This document shows, in pieces, positions 18,284 through 26,454 of a stretch of DNA of 64,000 bases. The notes below the pieces were generated by a model that searched no databases, was not told the DNA's origin, and saw nothing but the letters and a program-made list of their open reading frames with translations. Location of the stretch: positions 156,814-220,813 of the forward strand of contig NZ_KE159759.1 in NCBI RefSeq assembly GCF_000403455.2, given 5' to 3'. The position numbers and the translations under genes are program-made. The stretch comes from Dorea sp. 5-2. Lineage in GTDB: Bacteria > Bacillota > Clostridia > Lachnospirales > Lachnospiraceae. Position 1 is the first letter of the stretch, and the number at the start of each line of letters is the position of its first letter.

Positions 18284-19414
18284 TCATTTCTTTACTTCTT
18301 CCGACAGCTTCACTGCCTTCCTTGTCATACCGAGGATCCCGTACTTTGGCGAGAACATGACCGCACCGATCTCAAGGCTGTCTCCGGCGCGCTTTTCCAA
18401 GTGGTCTTCCATTTTCGCCATGATCGTCTTCATTGCCGGCTCTAAGAGTTTCTCCTCCGACATCCGCGCCAATGCCTCTGCGGTCGTGACGCTTCCCATG
18501 ATCTCACGGATCACCTCCGTGCGGGCTCCGGCGAGCGCCGCATGCGCCGCCAGTATCTCGAACCTTCCGTCCGCCTGCTGCGAATGTGTATTCATGATTC
18601 CCGCGGCAACCTTGATAAGCTTCCCAATATGCCCCGCAAAAAGCAGCCCTTTCATCCCAAGCCTCACCGCGATATCAATGGTTTCTCCGATATAATTGCT
18701 GCACTTAACCGCCGCCTTCCCCTGATATCCCCAGGTATCACTGAGAAAATCACTTCCATAATTCCCGGGCACGGCATAACACACCTCATAACCGCCGCTT
18801 TTTATGACGCTCATCTGCGCATAGATCGTATCCACCAGCGCCTGCTCACTCATGGGTTCCACGATCCCGGTCGTCCCAAGGACAGAGATCCCTCCTTCGA
18901 TCCCGAGCCTTGGGTTAAAGGTCCGCCTGGCAAGCTCTGTCCCTTCCGGGATCGAGATCACGACAGATATCCCCTTCTCATATCCATAAGAGGAACACAC
19001 ACCCTCCACCGCTTCCCGGATCATCTGTCTTGGGATTCGATTGATCGCAGGTTCTCCCACAGCCTGTTCAAGCCCCTTCCTGGTCACGATGCCGATCCCT
19101 TCGCCTCCCCGGATCTTAACCCCTTTCTCTTCGGTCTTCTCAACCTTCGCATAGACATAGACTCCGTCGGTCACGTCCGGATCGTCTCCGCTGTCTTTTT
19201 GGATCGCGCAGACGACTCCGCCTGGATTCCTTACGATCCGTTCCACATCCAGATAAAGCGTAACCCCTTTCGGCGTACGCAGCTTCACCTGCCCTACCGT
19301 CTCTTCTCCAAGAAGCATCTGCACCGCCGCCTTTGCTGCCCCCGCGGCGCAGCTCCCCGTCGTGTATCCGGTCCGCAGCTTCTTCTGATTCTTCCACACA
19401 TACTGACTATCCAT
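18284..19414 (-). CDS. cbiD: Cobalt-precorrin-5B C1-methyltransferase
   Basis: CbiD is specific to the anaerobic pathway and methylates C1. About 376 residues; LRTGYTTGSCAAGAAKAA is the N-terminal hallmark, followed by VQKDSGDDPDVTDG-type sequence (here IQKDSGDDPDVTDG), GLEQAVGEPAINRIPR, GISVLGTTGIVEPMSE and LFAGHIGKLIKVAAGIMNTHS. The ATG at 19414 was chosen because it follows the stop of the ABC ATPase gene; an alternative ATG at 19438 would overlap that gene. Confidence 0.95.
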   Translation of the reverse strand: MDSQYVWKNQKKLRTGYTTGSCAAGAAKAAVQMLLGEETVGQVKLRTPKGVTLYLDVERIVRNPGGVVCAIQKDSGDDPDVTDGVYVYAKVEKTEEKGVKIRGGEGIGIVTRKGLEQAVGEPAINRIPRQMIREAVEGVCSSYGYEKGISVVISIPEGTELARRTFNPRLGIEGGISVLGTTGIVEPMSEQALVDTIYAQMSVIKSGGYEVCYAVPGNYGSDFLSDTWGYQGKAAVKCSNYIGETIDIAVRLGMKGLLFAGHIGKLIKVAAGIMNTHSQQADGRFEILAAHAALAGARTEVIREIMGSVTTAEALARMSEEKLLEPAMKTIMAKMEDHLEKRAGDSLEIGAVMFSPKYGILGMTRKAVKLSEEVKK

Positions 19415-19419
19415 ATCCC

Positions 19420-20529
19420 TTACTTCCAATACACACATTCTATATCATCCCTGGCTTTTACTTCTTCTAATAAGTCCCGAAGCCGCTCGTTACAGCTCCC
19501 CCACGGGATATCCGTATAGATCACCCTGCTGCACTTTGACACTGCCCGTCTCGCTTCTTCATACACAGGATCACTGATCTCCTGAAAAGGCTTCTCAAGG
19601 ATCACCTGTGCCGCAAGATGTCTGGCAAGCTGATAATCCACGTCATTCTGATACAGGATTCCCGCAATAAATGGAATCCCCTCCCTCTGAAGCCGCCGAT
19701 AGACCGGGATCCCGCCGCCGCACGCTGAGACCACCATCGTCGCAGCCTCGCCCTCCGGCGGCGGAAGCTCGATACTGCCGAAGACCGGATCAAAACTTCC
19801 CTTCTCCATCCCATATAACTCCCGGATAAACGCTTCCTTCAGAAGATCTTCCGGCGCTTTGCAGCCGTACGCCTCTCCCGCCTTCACCGGCAGCACCTTG
19901 TCTGATACCTTGCCCGCAAGATCGATCTCATGCAGGGACATGACGACCGTGATCCCCTGCTCTTTTGCCATCTTGCGTAAGATGGCAAGAAGCTCTAACT
20001 TATACTTGATATCCAGAAATGACGTCGGTTCATCCAGCACCAGGATCTCCGGCTCCTGGCAGATCGCCCTTGCAAGCAGGATCCGCTGCTTCTGCCCGTC
20101 GCTTAAGGAGGTAAAAAGCCGGTTTCTAAGATTCCCGGCGCTCACGAGCTTCATCGCCTCGTCTACCTTCTCTTCGTCCTCCCTGCAAAGGATACCAAGC
20201 CTCCCGGTATAGGGATACCTGCCGGTGGCAACGATATCATGGCAGGTCATAAGCTCCGGCCTTACACGGTCAGTCAAGACCACCGCCATCTTCCGGGCGA
20301 GCTCCCGGTAGGTAAGCTTACTTAGTTCTTTCTCTCCGATGACGACTCTTCCTCCCAGGATCTGAAGCTGCTTCGTGATACTCTTAAGGATCGTCGACTT
20401 CCCCGCACCGTTTGGTCCCACCAGCGTCAGGATCTCGCCTTTCCTTAAGTGAATACATACCTGGTTGAGCAATGCCCTGCCCCCATAGCCTACCTTAAGA
20501 TCCTCCGTACGAAAATAATGATCCCCCAT
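19420..20529 (-). CDS. Corrinoid/iron-type ABC importer ATPase with C-terminal extra domain
   Basis: The first 240 or so residues are a FecE/BtuD-like ATPase: Walker A LVGPNGAGKSTI, signature SLSDGQKQRILLARA, Walker B EILVLDEPTSFLD and the switch SLHEIDLA. An extra domain of about 110 residues follows (from about 260), with VVSACGGGIPVYRRLQREG, GILYQNDVDYQLARHL and VIYTDIPWGSCNERLRD. I have seen such tails on corrinoid importer ATPases of Clostridia, but no function is assigned to my knowledge. The start at 20529 has AAGGAG about ten bases upstream. It forms an importer with the next two upstream genes. Confidence 0.85.
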   Translation of the reverse strand: MGDHYFRTEDLKVGYGGRALLNQVCIHLRKGEILTLVGPNGAGKSTILKSITKQLQILGGRVVIGEKELSKLTYRELARKMAVVLTDRVRPELMTCHDIVATGRYPYTGRLGILCREDEEKVDEAMKLVSAGNLRNRLFTSLSDGQKQRILLARAICQEPEILVLDEPTSFLDIKYKLELLAILRKMAKEQGITVVMSLHEIDLAGKVSDKVLPVKAGEAYGCKAPEDLLKEAFIRELYGMEKGSFDPVFGSIELPPPEGEAATMVVSACGGGIPVYRRLQREGIPFIAGILYQNDVDYQLARHLAAQVILEKPFQEISDPVYEEARRAVSKCSRVIYTDIPWGSCNERLRDLLEEVKARDDIECVYWK

Positions 20530-20530
20530 A

Positions 20531-21550
20531 CTACTGCTTCTCCTTCTCACGATGTACCAACATCCAGATAACCACCGGCGCCCCAAAGACAGACGTCACC
20601 GTACTGATATTCAGCTCCAGCGGCGCAAAAGCCATCCGCGCGGCGAGATCGCAGAACATACAGAACACCGCGCCGCCAAGGAACGAAGCCGGTATCACCA
20701 CCAACGGCTTCGAGGTATGGAGCGCCAGCTTCACAAGCTGCGGAACGGCGATCCCCACGAATGAGATCGGGCCTGCAAATGCAGTCACACAGGCAGAGAA
20801 TACACTGGAGAGCACGATCAATATGACCCGGAAGATCCGGATATCCACCCCCATGCTCCTGGCGTAAGCCTCGCCCATCTGATAGGCGCCGATCGGCTTG
20901 GACATCAGGAATGTAAAAGCAAAGGTTACGGCTACGACCGCAGCAGCAACTTTCACATTCCCCCAATTCATCCCGGAGAAACTCCCCATCGACCATCCCC
21001 GCAGGCTTACGATATCCGAATCCTCCGCAAAGGTTATGATAAAATCCGTAACTGCCGAACAGATATAAGAGATCATGATCCCTGCAACCAGAAGCGCCGA
21101 CATATTCCGAAGCCTTTTTGCCGCCAGCAGCACAAAGCTTACCGATATCAGTGAGCCTCCAAAGGCAGAACCGATCAGCGCAAACGACGTCATACTGCCG
21201 ATGCTGCCTGCAGAACATATCATCACCAACGCTACCATCATCTTTGCTCCCGACGATATCCCAAGGATAAACGGTCCTGCGATCGGATTATGGAAGAATA
21301 CCTGGAGCAGGAAACCAGACAGGGACAACGCCCCTCCTAAGATCGCAGCCATCAGGATCCGGGGCAGGCGGATCTGCCAGATAATATGGTATCCCGTTCC
21401 TTCCTCCCGCCCGGCGGTCAGGATCTCTAAGATCTCCTTCACCGATATGTTCACCGTCCCCGTATTGATATTGATCAGCACCATTAGAAAAAGCGCCAGA
21501 AACATCACCGTAAATACTGCCGCATAGCGGCTCCTCCTACTCTCTGTCAT
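20531..21550 (-). CDS. FecCD/BtuC-family ABC importer permease
   Basis: This is a 339-residue permease with about nine or ten hydrophobic segments. Family motifs: IRLPRILMAAILGGALSLSG, FFHNPIAGPFILGISSGAKM, GWSMGSFSGMNW and AFAGPISFVGIAVPQLVK. These permeases import vitamin B12, siderophores or heme as homodimers. The ATG overlaps the upstream binding-protein stop (ATGA). Placement immediately downstream of a cobalamin riboswitch and next to cbi genes favours a corrinoid (BtuC-like) role. Confidence 0.9.
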   Translation of the reverse strand: MTESRRSRYAAVFTVMFLALFLMVLININTGTVNISVKEILEILTAGREEGTGYHIIWQIRLPRILMAAILGGALSLSGFLLQVFFHNPIAGPFILGISSGAKMMVALVMICSAGSIGSMTSFALIGSAFGGSLISVSFVLLAAKRLRNMSALLVAGIMISYICSAVTDFIITFAEDSDIVSLRGWSMGSFSGMNWGNVKVAAAVVAVTFAFTFLMSKPIGAYQMGEAYARSMGVDIRIFRVILIVLSSVFSACVTAFAGPISFVGIAVPQLVKLALHTSKPLVVIPASFLGGAVFCMFCDLAARMAFAPLELNISTVTSVFGAPVVIWMLVHREKEKQ

Positions 21551-22797
21551 TCCTCCACCCTGTATAAAAATGTCATCTCATCCTCATCGCCCTCGGTCAG
21601 CATGATATGGATATCCGCGATCATCTCAGATACAAGATCCGTCGCCTGATAAAATTCCTTATCCGTACAGAAGACATTTCCTTCCTTCACCGCTTTCATA
21701 TCCTTCAAGACCTCGTCCTTGGCAGTCAGTTCCTCCATGGAATCTAATTCCTCGTCGATCGAAGCATTATAGATCAGGTAATCCGCGTCAGCCGCAGCTG
21801 CATAGAATTCCTCCATCGAGATCGCCGCCGTGCCCTCTTTCTCCACAACATCGCAAAAAGGATAAGCGCCGCCTGCGATCTCGATCATCTTCGCTATATA
21901 ATCCGTGCCTGTCCTTATCACCGCCTGGCCGCTTGAATTGATATAGAAATACACCACCGACTTGCCGGTATTCCCGGTCCCTTCAAGCTCATGAAGGATC
22001 TTTGTCTGCTCGTTAAAAAACGCATCCGCCTCTTCTTCTTTGCCAAGCAGCGCGCCATAGACCCTGATCCATTCCACTCTGCCCAGCGGATGCCCTTCAT
22101 TGCTGGAGCAGTCGATCAATACCGGGATCTCCATCATCTGAAGCATCTCCTGTACCTTCGGCGTGTGATGGATCATCTGGGATTCCACCGCCAGGCCGCA
22201 CCCTTCGTCCACCAGCATCTCATAATCCGGCTCACTGTATTTCCCCGCAAATTTTATCCTGCCTTCTTCCATAGCCTCTCTTGCGGCATCCACATACCAG
22301 TCATCCGCCTTAAGCCCGCTGAACCTGACCGCATCTAGCCCGTCCAGCGCATGGAATAATGCCATCGTCGCAGTACCGGCGACATAGATGCGCGCAAGCG
22401 GCTTTTGCAGAACCACAGTCTCTTCCGGCAGATCCTCCGGCACAGCCGCCCCCTCCGGCACCACCAGATAGGTAAGGCTGTCTTCTACAAGGATTGCCTG
22501 ATAGCCGTCATTATAATAATAGATATGAAAGCCCTCCGCAAATTCCGGCTTAAGCATCGACTGACAGGTAAGGCCCCCGATCTTCGGCGCATCTTCTATA
22601 CCGTACTGCCGCCCCTTTTCTTTCTCCCAAACCTGCGCTCCTTCTTCCGCCGCCGTCTGTACATCAGGAACCTCTTTCTCCTGCCGCCTGCCGCAGCCGC
22701 CTGCCGCGATCCCCGCCGTAAGCAGCAGCACCAGGATCTTGAACCCTGCTGATAAAACACCCTTACGAAACTTCCCCGCACCCAAAGATAATTTCAT
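21547..22797 (-). CDS. Corrinoid-type ABC importer substrate-binding lipoprotein
   Basis: About 416 residues from the ATG at 22797 (GGAGG seven bases upstream). It has a signal peptide with lipobox AGIAAGGC, then an extended N-terminal segment, then the BtuF/TroA-like periplasmic fold: ARIYVAGTATMALFHALDG, the second-lobe region KSVVYFYINSSGQAVIRTG and ADYLIYNASIDEELDSME. The gene starts within the last 35 bases of its upstream neighbour, whose C-terminal part is a paralogue of this protein's first lobe. The substrate is probably a corrinoid, inferred from riboswitch control. Confidence 0.85.
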   Translation of the reverse strand: MKLSLGAGKFRKGVLSAGFKILVLLLTAGIAAGGCGRRQEKEVPDVQTAAEEGAQVWEKEKGRQYGIEDAPKIGGLTCQSMLKPEFAEGFHIYYYNDGYQAILVEDSLTYLVVPEGAAVPEDLPEETVVLQKPLARIYVAGTATMALFHALDGLDAVRFSGLKADDWYVDAAREAMEEGRIKFAGKYSEPDYEMLVDEGCGLAVESQMIHHTPKVQEMLQMMEIPVLIDCSSNEGHPLGRVEWIRVYGALLGKEEEADAFFNEQTKILHELEGTGNTGKSVVYFYINSSGQAVIRTGTDYIAKMIEIAGGAYPFCDVVEKEGTAAISMEEFYAAAADADYLIYNASIDEELDSMEELTAKDEVLKDMKAVKEGNVFCTDKEFYQATDLVSEMIADIHIMLTEGDEDEMTFLYRVEE

Positions 22798-23917
22798 ACA
22801 CTTTCCTCCATTCATCCTGCCCCTCCTTGGTCTTCTCCCTGGACGCCAGGTCAACGAACATCGGGATCCCCAGCTCCTCGCAGTACTCCAAAGTCTCCGT
22901 ATATTTCCCCCGGCGCGAAGCAGATCCCTCTGCCGGAAGGATCTCTGCCGGCATGACCGCCAGATCACATCTCTCCTTCACAAGCGCCTTATAGTCAACG
23001 TCGTCATACGTACCGCCGAATACGGCATCTTGCTCTTTGGCCGAGCCCTCCGCTTCCTCTATACCGATCAGTGCAAGATGCTTCCATTGTCCGGAATCCT
23101 CCATCCACGCAAGAATCGGCAGAGACGCGGCGTATGCATGGAAGGCAGCTTCTCCTTCCCTTTGCGCCGGACGCCTGATCACCGTCATCTCACGTTCAAG
23201 CCCTGCCGGGATCCCGGCGTCAGCCGGCGCCACCAGATAGCGCAGGATCTTCGTATCCTCCTCTGTCTGAGGGTCGGTCTCGATGCAGGTGATCCCGCCT
23301 TCATAATGAAAGATCTTATAATTCGCGGCATATTCCGCCTCCGTCTCTTCTATAAACGTCAATCCCGCGATCTTCGGCGCTGTCTTACTTAACTCTGACG
23401 GCGACAGCCCGTTATCCCCCGCAGAAGCCTTTGCCCCGGATCCTTTGCTGTCTTTTGCTTCGATGTACACGAAGACGGTGTAGGAAATCTCGTGTGCAGA
23501 CGACATCTTTGTCGTGCATCCAATGACCGTATTATTCTGATTCAACCGCACCGGTATCTCAAAAGTAGAAGTATCCTCCGTGTTTACTCCCTCGTAGGTT
23601 CTGCCCCCTACCTTGACATAACTATAAGAACCACTGTCAAAGACCAGCGACGCATACGCCCTGCCATCCTGGACCGACACTTCCGGACAGCTTATCGTCA
23701 CCTTCCCGGTTCCTCCGGAGAATCCAAACTGATCCGGCGTATACCTTCCGTCCTCTAGGCGCGCCAGATCCGCCTTGCCCGCGGCATCTGTAACATCTGC
23801 CTGCTCCGGTCCCGGCGCAGGCATCTCTTTTAAGAACCCACTGCAAAGGACGAGCAGGATACAGAAGACAGCCACGGCCAGGATCACCCGCCGTTTTCTC
23901 TTCGGACTCATTCCCAT
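22763..23917 (-). CDS. NEAT-like domain fused to a truncated binding-protein lobe
   Basis: The 384-residue exported protein starts with a basic n-region and one hydrophobic helix. Residues 50-155 or so form a NEAT-like domain (LEDGRYTPDQFGFSGG, ASLVFDSGSYSYVKVGG, HEISYTVFVYIEA). From about 180 (APKIAGLTFIEE) to the end it parallels the first lobe of the downstream BtuF-like protein (APKIGGLT; GGTYDDVDYKALV against GKYSEPDYEMLV; LGIPMFVDLASRE against MEIPVLIDCSSNE) and stops where the second lobe would begin. It is the first gene after the riboswitch. A role in capturing corrinoid or heme at the surface is inferred. Confidence 0.75.
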   Translation of the reverse strand: MGMSPKRKRRVILAVAVFCILLVLCSGFLKEMPAPGPEQADVTDAAGKADLARLEDGRYTPDQFGFSGGTGKVTISCPEVSVQDGRAYASLVFDSGSYSYVKVGGRTYEGVNTEDTSTFEIPVRLNQNNTVIGCTTKMSSAHEISYTVFVYIEAKDSKGSGAKASAGDNGLSPSELSKTAPKIAGLTFIEETEAEYAANYKIFHYEGGITCIETDPQTEEDTKILRYLVAPADAGIPAGLEREMTVIRRPAQREGEAAFHAYAASLPILAWMEDSGQWKHLALIGIEEAEGSAKEQDAVFGGTYDDVDYKALVKERCDLAVMPAEILPAEGSASRRGKYTETLEYCEELGIPMFVDLASREKTKEGQDEWRKVYEIIFGCGEVS

Positions 23918-24179
23918 AGCGTATTCTTCCCCCTCTTTTCTGCTAAAGAAGATTTTTTAGATTTTTTAGATTTTGTTGGAAAATGTAACAAGAACTCATT
24001 ACGATCACATAGAAAGGCTGATCCGTTCACCGCCTTATGGCAGACTTCTGATCTTCATAAACACATGCCTCTCCCCATGTAACGCCCGTAATCCCCAAGC
24101 GCTGCAGGCAGGAAAAGCTTTCCCTTTTCAACACTTGGCCATAATCCCGTAACCATATATGCGCTCCAAAGCGCCGTCT

Positions 24180-24385
24180 AAAAGCGGGTGTTCTGACTTA
24201 GGTATCTTCACGGACATTCCGCCTTCCCATAGGACGATCCCTACAGTGACCTAAGAACCGCCCCAGGAGATCCAACCTGTGACAATTCTTAATGGAATAC
24301 CGCTCCTCCAATACAGCAACGGGTATTGTGCAGGATTCTCACCTGCTTCCCCAGCCTTACGATCGACACTAATCTGTCAATGTAC
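24180..24385 (-). promoter_or_regulatory. Cobalamin riboswitch
   Basis: Read on the minus strand, the segment contains the ordered conserved blocks of the adenosylcobalamin aptamer: GGGAAGCAGGTGAGAATCC, a GCACAATACCCGTTGCTGT block, later TCACTGTAGGG, GGGAAGGCG and the B12 box AAGTCAGAACACCCGC at 24184-24199. It lies downstream of a possible promoter and upstream of the importer and cbi genes. The leader from 24179 to 23918 holds no gene; it contains small hairpins (GGAAAAGC/GCTTTTCC-like near 24110-24125) and an AT-rich stretch at 23945-23975, which may form the expression platform. I could not decide between transcriptional and translational control. Confidence 0.92.
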
Positions 24386-24424
24386 GGCATATACTTTTAA
24401 ACTGTTCTGTTATGCTTTATATCT

Positions 24425-24452
24425 ATTCTATACTTTTTTTATATTTATTCAA
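24425..24452 (-). promoter_or_regulatory. Possible promoter of the riboswitch-controlled operon
   Basis: On the minus strand TTGAAT and TAGAAT are separated by 16 bases, overlapping the cbiJ stop codon and lying about 40 bases before the aptamer. The region is AT-rich. Both hexamers are imperfect, so this is tentative. Confidence 0.4.
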
Positions 24453-25272
24453 TACCTGTTCTTAAATTTCTTCTATATATTTGGAACCTTCTATTCAATT
24501 CCTCGCAGACCTCATCCGGTGTTCTTCCCGATTCCCTGGGGTGTCTGACCACGATCATGGTTGTTCCTGTCTCGGAACACGCCTGTATCTTCTCCTTCAT
24601 CCCCCCCGCGTCTCCGGTCTCCTTCGTCACGAAGAACCTTGCTTTTGCATAATGGATCGTTGCGATATTCATCTCCTTTGAGAAGGGCGCCTGCATCGCG
24701 ATCAGATTTCTTCCGGCAAATCCACATTCCGCAGCCGACCGCACAGAATCCGGGACAGAAAGTACCCGCACGTAACACCGCGTCCGGTAAGCCGGTATCT
24801 CACAGAATCTCCTCAATTCCTTGCTTCCGGTGGTGATCAGGATATTTCCCTGTGTAGATCGCAGATAATCTGCCGCCTCTTTGACAGAGGCAACATAGAT
24901 CGTCTCCGCCGGCATCTCCTTTGGCTCTTTCATCTCTTCCCGCAGGCATCTGATATATTCTACCGGAATCTTCCCGCAGGCGCACCGGATGTTGGCGGTA
25001 ACTTCCGCCGCAAAAGGATGCGTGGCGTCGATCACAAGATCGACGGAATCCTCCCTGATCAGAGCAGCCATCTCTTCCTGTCCCATCCTGCCGCAGACAA
25101 CCTTCACTCTGTCATTCTTAACGGCGATGTCTCTCCCGTACTCCGTAGCAACACTTAAGATGATATCCAGGTCGAATCCCTGCAGGAACCTAAGCACCGT
25201 CTGACTCTCCGTCGTCCCGCCGAATATCAGCACTCTGGGAATCTTCTCCTTCTTATCTTTCAATCCTTCCAC
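24445..25272 (-). CDS. cbiJ: Cobalt-precorrin-6A reductase
   Basis: This 275-residue NAD(P)H-dependent reductase of the CbiJ/CobK family shows RVLIFGGTTESQTVLRFL at the N-terminus, VIDATHPFAAEVTANI, NILITTGSKELRRF and the C-terminal ARFFVTKETGDAGGMKEKI with VVRHPRE. It follows cbiG by 12 bases and sits upstream of the riboswitch, so it is not in the riboswitch-controlled transcript. The length and all family motifs look intact. Confidence 0.94.
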   Translation of the reverse strand: MEGLKDKKEKIPRVLIFGGTTESQTVLRFLQGFDLDIILSVATEYGRDIAVKNDRVKVVCGRMGQEEMAALIREDSVDLVIDATHPFAAEVTANIRCACGKIPVEYIRCLREEMKEPKEMPAETIYVASVKEAADYLRSTQGNILITTGSKELRRFCEIPAYRTRCYVRVLSVPDSVRSAAECGFAGRNLIAMQAPFSKEMNIATIHYAKARFFVTKETGDAGGMKEKIQACSETGTTMIVVRHPRESGRTPDEVCEELNRRFQIYRRNLRTGIE

Positions 25273-25284
25273 CGCATACCTCTC

Positions 25285-26388
25285 CTACTGCTTCTCTTCT
25301 TTCCCTCTAAATGTAAGGACCGGCAGCTCTTCCACAAGAGCAAATGTCATTCCGTCCATGACTCTCTTTGGCTGCAGCAGCCTTCCCTGCGGCATACAGC
25401 ACCTCGCCGCCCGTTCACACACATTATCCACTCCTGTGACCTCCAAGACAAAGCCGGAACCCGCCATCCTGCCCGGAACCTCTTTGAGCCTTGAAGCCGG
25501 GTACGTATAGAAAGGAATGTGATGCTCCGAAGCAAATTCCAGGATACCGGGCTCTTCCTTCTTAAGGTCAATGCTTGCCAGCTTCGCAACGTTACCGAGA
25601 TCAAGCCCATACTCCCAGAGCACCTTTGACAGCGCCGCCTCGATCTGCCGCTTCGTCGTTCCCCGCCGGCACCCGATCCCTGCCGCCACCCTGCCGGATC
25701 CGGAAGGCTCCAGTATCAATATATGATCCCCGTACATTCCTTCTTCTGCATGTTCCACCACCGCGATCCCGTATGTGAAGCCATGAAGCTCCTCCATACA
25801 GGCACACCGTACAAGCCCGGAAGGCAACGGATCTTCTGCCGGCAGCTCGCTATAGAAACCCACCGGCGTATCTTCTAACTCCGCCGCTGAGATCTTCGTC
25901 ACGAGAGACCTGTCGGTGATCCTAAGCCGATTATCCTTTGCAAATACGTCGACTGCGAATTTCTTCCTCACATCTGTCGCTGTCGTGATCACAGCCGCAG
26001 CGTGCACAGACCTCTCGATCTCCCTGGCAATCTCAACCGCACCGCCCATATGCCCGGAAAGAAGCGGGATCACATACTCGCCTTTCTCATCCATCACCAG
26101 CACCGCCGAATCCGTATACTTATCCCTGACCCAGGGGGCGATATATCTGACGGCGATCCCGGCGGCGCCGATGAACAAGAAGTCCTTCTTCCCCCACTGC
26201 CGTCCGATCCACGCCTTTATATCCGTATCCGGCGCTTTCAGATCCCAGGTCCCTTCAAGCCTTGAAGTGGTATACCCCTCGCACAGATAGCCGCAGTCCG
26301 ATAGCTTCTCCTGTACGCAGCGGTTCAATCTATTTGCCTCTCTGGTAAAACTAAATACTGCTATTGCTTTATCATTTTTCATACACAC
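25285..26388 (-). CDS. cbiG: Cobalt-precorrin-5A hydrolase
   Basis: CbiG opens the lactone and releases acetaldehyde, and is unique to the anaerobic pathway. The 367-residue product has an N-terminal part with FLFIGAAGIAVRYIAPW and LLSGHMGGAVEIAREI, and a C-terminal CbiG domain with VAAGIGCRRGTTKRQIEAAL, VAKLASIDLKKEEPGI and a cysteine/alanine-rich end (VCERAARCCMPQG). Alternative ATG two codons inside. No promoter or riboswitch is visible in the 47 bases upstream, so it may be transcribed by readthrough from the acylation genes. Confidence 0.93.
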   Translation of the reverse strand: MCMKNDKAIAVFSFTREANRLNRCVQEKLSDCGYLCEGYTTSRLEGTWDLKAPDTDIKAWIGRQWGKKDFLFIGAAGIAVRYIAPWVRDKYTDSAVLVMDEKGEYVIPLLSGHMGGAVEIAREIERSVHAAAVITTATDVRKKFAVDVFAKDNRLRITDRSLVTKISAAELEDTPVGFYSELPAEDPLPSGLVRCACMEELHGFTYGIAVVEHAEEGMYGDHILILEPSGSGRVAAGIGCRRGTTKRQIEAALSKVLWEYGLDLGNVAKLASIDLKKEEPGILEFASEHHIPFYTYPASRLKEVPGRMAGSGFVLEVTGVDNVCERAARCCMPQGRLLQPKRVMDGMTFALVEELPVLTFRGKEEKQ

Positions 26389-26431
26389 ATCAAATTCATC
26401 CGTCTGACACCCCGATCCATTCCAGAAAACA

Positions 26432-26454
26432 GGCGCTATAAATTCACAAGCGCC
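26432..26454 (-). terminator. Weak hairpin at the end of the DHHW gene
   Basis: GGCGCT (26432-26437) pairs with AGCGCC (26449-26454) across the stop codon; in the minus direction it is followed by TGTTTT. The stem is short and the U run poor, so termination would be partial at most. Confidence 0.3.

Noticed and set aside
18542..19519. 325-codon plus-strand open frame opposite cbiD
   Set aside because: Antisense to a well-conserved gene, no start signal, no recognisable motif.
23918..24179. Second riboswitch in the leader
   Set aside because: A few short hairpins occur, but no second B12 box or other aptamer core is present.
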